DNA of 25,824 nucleotides. Source: DATDCV01 sp036524155 (GTDB lineage: Bacteria; Verrucomicrobiota; Verrucomicrobiia; Limisphaerales; UBA8199). The position numbers and the translations under genes were made by a program. The stretch spans positions 1-25,824 of the forward strand of contig DATDCV010000016.1 of NCBI GenBank assembly GCA_036524155.1, given 5' to 3'. This document shows, in pieces, positions 24,114-25,824 of this stretch. Each line of letters begins with the position of its first letter. Positions within the stretch are counted from its first letter, which is position 1. The notes beneath the pieces are model-generated. The model made no database searches. It had not been told where the DNA came from and saw only the letters and a program-made list of their open reading frames with translations.

Positions 24114-24206
24114 GCCGAACGTTCGGGCTCACTGGCGCGGCGCCAATGGCCTCCGAAATACAAAAAGAACGCGACCGCCGCGTCCAGTGAAGCCCGCGGG
24201 TTAGGG
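24114..24206 (-). other. attC site of cassette 3
   Basis: On the minus strand, CCCTAAC (24200-24206) and GTTCGGC (24114-24120) flank a stem in which GGGCT-CACTGG pairs with CCAGTG-A-AGCCC (bulged A), followed by CGCGGCG/CGCCGCG. Size 93 bp; this is the clearest of the six. Confidence 0.88.
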
Positions 24207-24213
24207 CAGCCCT

Positions 24214-24675
24214 TCAGCGGTGAAACGCGAACTTGCATACATAGAGCATCTGGCTCTGGGCCGAAACCCAGAATCTGCATCTAAGGGGATCGTGCGGCGG
24301 CGGAAAATGCCAGGAGAATTCAATAATGACCCGCCATCGTAGCGGGGTCACATAATCCGGCCAAGCGTCCGCCTCACCACCAACCTTGCGGACTGAATCG
24401 TCGCAAAGGACACGGACCACGCCCTCGAACTCGTAGTCCTGGGGCCACGCGCCGACTTCGTCAAACACGGCCCGAAATTCCCCAATCAACTGAGCAGGAG
24501 AGAGCTGAGTGCCAAGCTCAGGAGCCAGCAAAGCATGGGGGTTCTGGTGATCGACTATCATTTGGCAGAAGTGTGCGACCACATTTAGGCTGTGCTGTGC
24601 GAATTCCGGAGCAAGAGTGGCGTAGCCCCTGATGGCCTCGGCTGGGATCGTCTGTCTCGGTTTCGCAGTTGGCAT
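24214..24675 (-). CDS. Cassette gene 3: unknown soluble protein, 153 aa
   Basis: The start is set at the ATG at 24675 (MPTAKPRQTIPAEAIRGYAT); a GTG at 24690, even closer to the attC core, would add five residues. The N-terminal half appears helical (FAQHSLNVVAHFCQMIVDHQ), and the C-terminal half beta-rich with many aromatics (WRVIIEFSWHFPPPHDPLRC, MLYVCKFAFHR). No signal peptide, membrane segment or known motif is visible. The stop is 7 nt before its own attC. Confidence 0.68.
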   Translation of the reverse strand: MPTAKPRQTIPAEAIRGYATLAPEFAQHSLNVVAHFCQMIVDHQNPHALLAPELGTQLSPAQLIGEFRAVFDEVGAWPQDYEFEGVVRVLCDDSVRKVGGEADAWPDYVTPLRWRVIIEFSWHFPPPHDPLRCRFWVSAQSQMLYVCKFAFHR

Positions 24676-24694
24676 GGCGAGGAGTGGCACGCTG

Positions 24695-24784
24695 CCCTAA
24701 CGATCAGCGCAGCCACGCCGGGCCAAGGACTCCGAAATGCAACCGAGACGGACTCCCGGCGTTGGCTGACGCGTCTGGTTGGGC
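24695..24784 (-). other. attC site of cassette 2
   Basis: On the minus strand, GCCCAAC (24778-24784) fully matches RYYYAAC, and GTTAGGG (24695-24701) is the core. GCCACGCCGGG pairs with CCCGGCGTTGGC (one bulge). The loop shares CTCCGAAAT with the loop of the attC at 24114. Size 90 bp. Confidence 0.85.
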
Positions 24785-24790
24785 TCGCGC

Positions 24791-25120
24791 TTACTCATCT
24801 GGTAAATCATCGGGATCAATCTCGACCAAATGAAAATCTTCGCGAGTCCTGGTGTCAACGTCCGAAGCTGTGCCATCGGGATGACGCCGTAGCCAAGTGA
24901 TGCAGAGCTCCGCCACACGGTCTGGCTGCGGAATGCGATATATATGCACGCCCCAAGTACCGAGAAACCACCCCGCCGACCTCTGCGCGACCCAGAAGCT
25001 ATTACCTTCGTAGCCGCCCTCGGCGCGAACCTTCGAAGCACAAATGAGCTTGCTCTCGAAATCTCCCGTGGTGAAAAAGCCAGCGTCAGAAACGGCCTTT
25101 GCGAGTTGCTGGTATGTCAT
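24791..25120 (-). CDS. Cassette gene 2: unknown protein, 109 aa
   Basis: The ATG at 25120 begins MTYQQLAKAVSDAGFFTTGD, 12 nt after the core of the attC at 25133; a TTG at 25138 would start inside that attC and is not used. The protein includes WVAQRSAGWFLGTWGVHIYR and ends in an acidic tail (DFHLVEIDPDDLPDE). No known domain or membrane segment. The stop is 6 nt before its own attC. Confidence 0.68.
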   Translation of the reverse strand: MTYQQLAKAVSDAGFFTTGDFESKLICASKVRAEGGYEGNSFWVAQRSAGWFLGTWGVHIYRIPQPDRVAELCITWLRRHPDGTASDVDTRTREDFHLVEIDPDDLPDE

Positions 25121-25132
25121 GATGCGGCTTCC

Positions 25133-25238
25133 GCCCAACGACGAAAATCACCGATGAGCGGCACTCTAACATCCGGCAATTTCAAAATCATGCAATTGCC
25201 GCTCATTCGGTGCATTGACTGGTTACCCCACGTTGGGC
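25133..25238 (-). other. attC site of cassette 1
   Basis: On the minus strand, GCCCAAC (25232-25238) and GTTGGGC (25133-25139) are perfect core and inverse core, and exact complements. CACCGA-TGAGCGGCA pairs with TGCCGCTCA-T-TCGGTG (bulged T). At 106 bp it is the longest of the six; the cassette 1 gene ends inside it. Confidence 0.88.
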
Positions 25239-25613
25239 ACCGAACCACTTCCGCGACGCTGCGGAAAAGAGCAAAATCACGGCGGCAAGCTGGAAGCCCA
25301 CCCGAGAGGCGAGCGAAGCCGTCTCGTAGATCGAGAGCTTCTCTGCACCTTGAATGGAGCCAATCATCATTAAGAGCCTGAAGGTGACCAACCCAGCAGC
25401 CAGCCACCGCGCCCAATTCCAACCACGATAAATAAAATAAACCAGGAGTGCGGCCAACCCCACGAGGACTGCAAATGTCGGGTAGGTGACCCAGTCATGC
25501 CAGCGAGCCTGATAGCCCCACGTAAGCAGGTTTAGCGCGGCAGCACCGGCCCACAACCACAGGGCAGCTTTTACCTGGCCTGGGCGGACCACAACTTCAC
25601 CAGCAGATTTCAT
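25203..25613 (-). CDS. Cassette gene 1: small four-helix membrane protein, 136 aa
   Basis: Four hydrophobic helices are visible (about 14-33, 44-62, 66-87, 99-118) with little else: VKAALWLWAGAAALNLLTWG, YPTFAVLVGLAALLVYFIYR, WARWLAAGLVTFRLLMMIGS, FQLAAVILLFSAAS. It resembles generic four-TM bacterial hypotheticals common in cassette arrays; no functional motif is visible. The stop at 25203-25205 lies inside its own attC. There is no core site before its ATG: upstream DNA is the fragment described next. Confidence 0.72.
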   Translation of the reverse strand: MKSAGEVVVRPGQVKAALWLWAGAAALNLLTWGYQARWHDWVTYPTFAVLVGLAALLVYFIYRGWNWARWLAAGLVTFRLLMMIGSIQGAEKLSIYETASLASRVGFQLAAVILLFSAASRKWFGAQRGVTSQCTE

Positions 25614-25824
25614 TGGGGTTGTCGGCCTGCTTCCACGGCGCGAGCGACCGATCCCCCTTCACGTCGGTCATCGCGCCGGCGCACATGAGGTCCTGGCGCT
25701 GGACCTCTCCCAGGAACTTCCGGAACCGCTGGTGGTAGTCCGTCCCCTTCGCCTGGTCGAGGTCGTAGGTCGTCGACCAGATCGCGTTGATCCCGTCCAG
25801 CCCCACGCAGCGCTGGAAGCACGT
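25597..25824 (-). pseudogene. fragment of a 4-hydroxybutyryl-CoA dehydratase-type (HpaB/AbfD family) gene
   Basis: The frame enters from the right edge. It reads TCFQRCVGLDGINAIWSTTY, then DLDQAKGTDYHQRFRKFL, then LMCAGAMTDVKGDRSLAPWK. This corresponds to the internal region (about residues 98-165) of 4-hydroxybutyryl-CoA dehydratase, including the CFQRC pair known as [4Fe-4S] ligands (C99/C103 in the Clostridium aminobutyricum enzyme) and the conserved GAMTDPKGDR-like motif. Similarity ends at about base 25615, then the frame continues four residues into the cassette and stops. The full enzyme is ~490 residues, so most of the C-terminal part is missing. In the first 70 codons only two end in A or T, far more GC-biased than any neighbour. 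It is either a truncated, acquired gene or an assembly join. Confidence 0.7.

Larger units (their letters stand above)
22090..25613 (-). mobile_element. integron gene-cassette array lacking integrase
   Basis: Seven short minus-strand genes are separated by six attC-like sites, at 22427-22528, 22788-22880, 23399-23488, 24114-24206, 24695-24784 and 25133-25238. Each has end motifs close to the inverse core RYYYAAC and core GTTRRRY, complementary to each other, and an imperfect stem with an unpaired base. Where an upstream core is present, genes start a few to ~16 nt after it, and most end within ~8 nt of, or inside, the next inverse core; this is the layout of integron cassettes. No integrase gene or attI is visible; by cassette polarity both should lie to the right, beyond base 25613. 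Limits are approximate: the leftmost cassette has no attC, and the right end joins unrelated DNA. Confidence 0.85.

Noticed and set aside
22060..25600. Plus-strand open frames in the cassette array, and antisense orientation of the array
   Set aside because: Minus-strand genes fit between core and inverse core with starts close to cores in most cases, and one has a Sec signal peptide; plus-strand frames cross attC sites and lack such placement.
22060..25824. Integron integrase or attI in the window
   Set aside because: No tyrosine recombinase frame is present on either strand; by cassette orientation it would lie beyond the right edge.
1..25824. tRNA, rRNA and riboswitches, including an FMN riboswitch before ribF
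   Set aside because: No cloverleaf, rRNA or conserved RFN-type element was found; ribF follows truB by 6 nt, leaving no room for a leader.

Overview
The window looks like chromosomal DNA of a Verrucomicrobiota bacterium, probably Limisphaerales/Pedosphaera-like. This is inferred from the mix of families (secreted sialidase-type and GH42-like enzymes, a Tat-exported sugar isomerase, DUF5107-TPR, a Sb-PDE-like PHP phosphatase) and from dispersed GC-rich palindromic repeats. No rRNA or tRNA is present to confirm it. The window may be a metagenomic contig, and its last ~200 bases look compositionally foreign.

Bases 1-17024 are almost entirely minus-strand. From right to left in the direction of transcription: a glycan-degradation block (DUF5107-TPR protein, Tat-exported TIM-barrel isomerase, DUF6259-like glycosidase, double sialidase, GH42-like secreted enzyme); then housekeeping truB-ribF; then a PHP phosphodiesterase; then a moxR-DUF58-DUF4381 operon that runs off the left edge. 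The first three glycan genes abut or overlap by 4 nt and are probably translationally coupled. A short palindrome (TTGGWCCAA or its split form) lies 7-13 nt upstream of the start codons of the PHP, sialidase and DUF5107 genes and may be a shared operator or 5' hairpin.

Bases 17025-22059 are plus-strand: a membrane protein with a TraB/TIKI-like domain, an overlapping pair of SPFH/Band-7 proteins, and a pirin.

Bases ~22090-25613 are the most striking part: an integron gene-cassette array without integrase. Six attC-like sites (90-106 bp, complementary ends, imperfect stems) separate seven small genes, all on the minus strand. Where an upstream attC is present, each gene starts within a few to ~16 nt of it, and six of the seven end at or inside their own attC (one leaves a 93-nt gap). 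The products are mostly unrecognisable: a 50-aa zinc ribbon, a secreted protein, a four-TM protein and four soluble proteins. The leftmost cassette has lost its attC and reads into the end of the pirin gene. The right end joins a very GC-rich fragment of a 4-hydroxybutyryl-CoA dehydratase gene, either a real breakpoint or an assembly chimera.

Dispersed repeats include two copies of a ~105-bp element with perfect 27-nt inverted ends (plus a partial third copy), a CTGAAG-core hairpin, and a cluster of pyrimidine/purine hairpins that the start of the GH42-like reading frame runs through.
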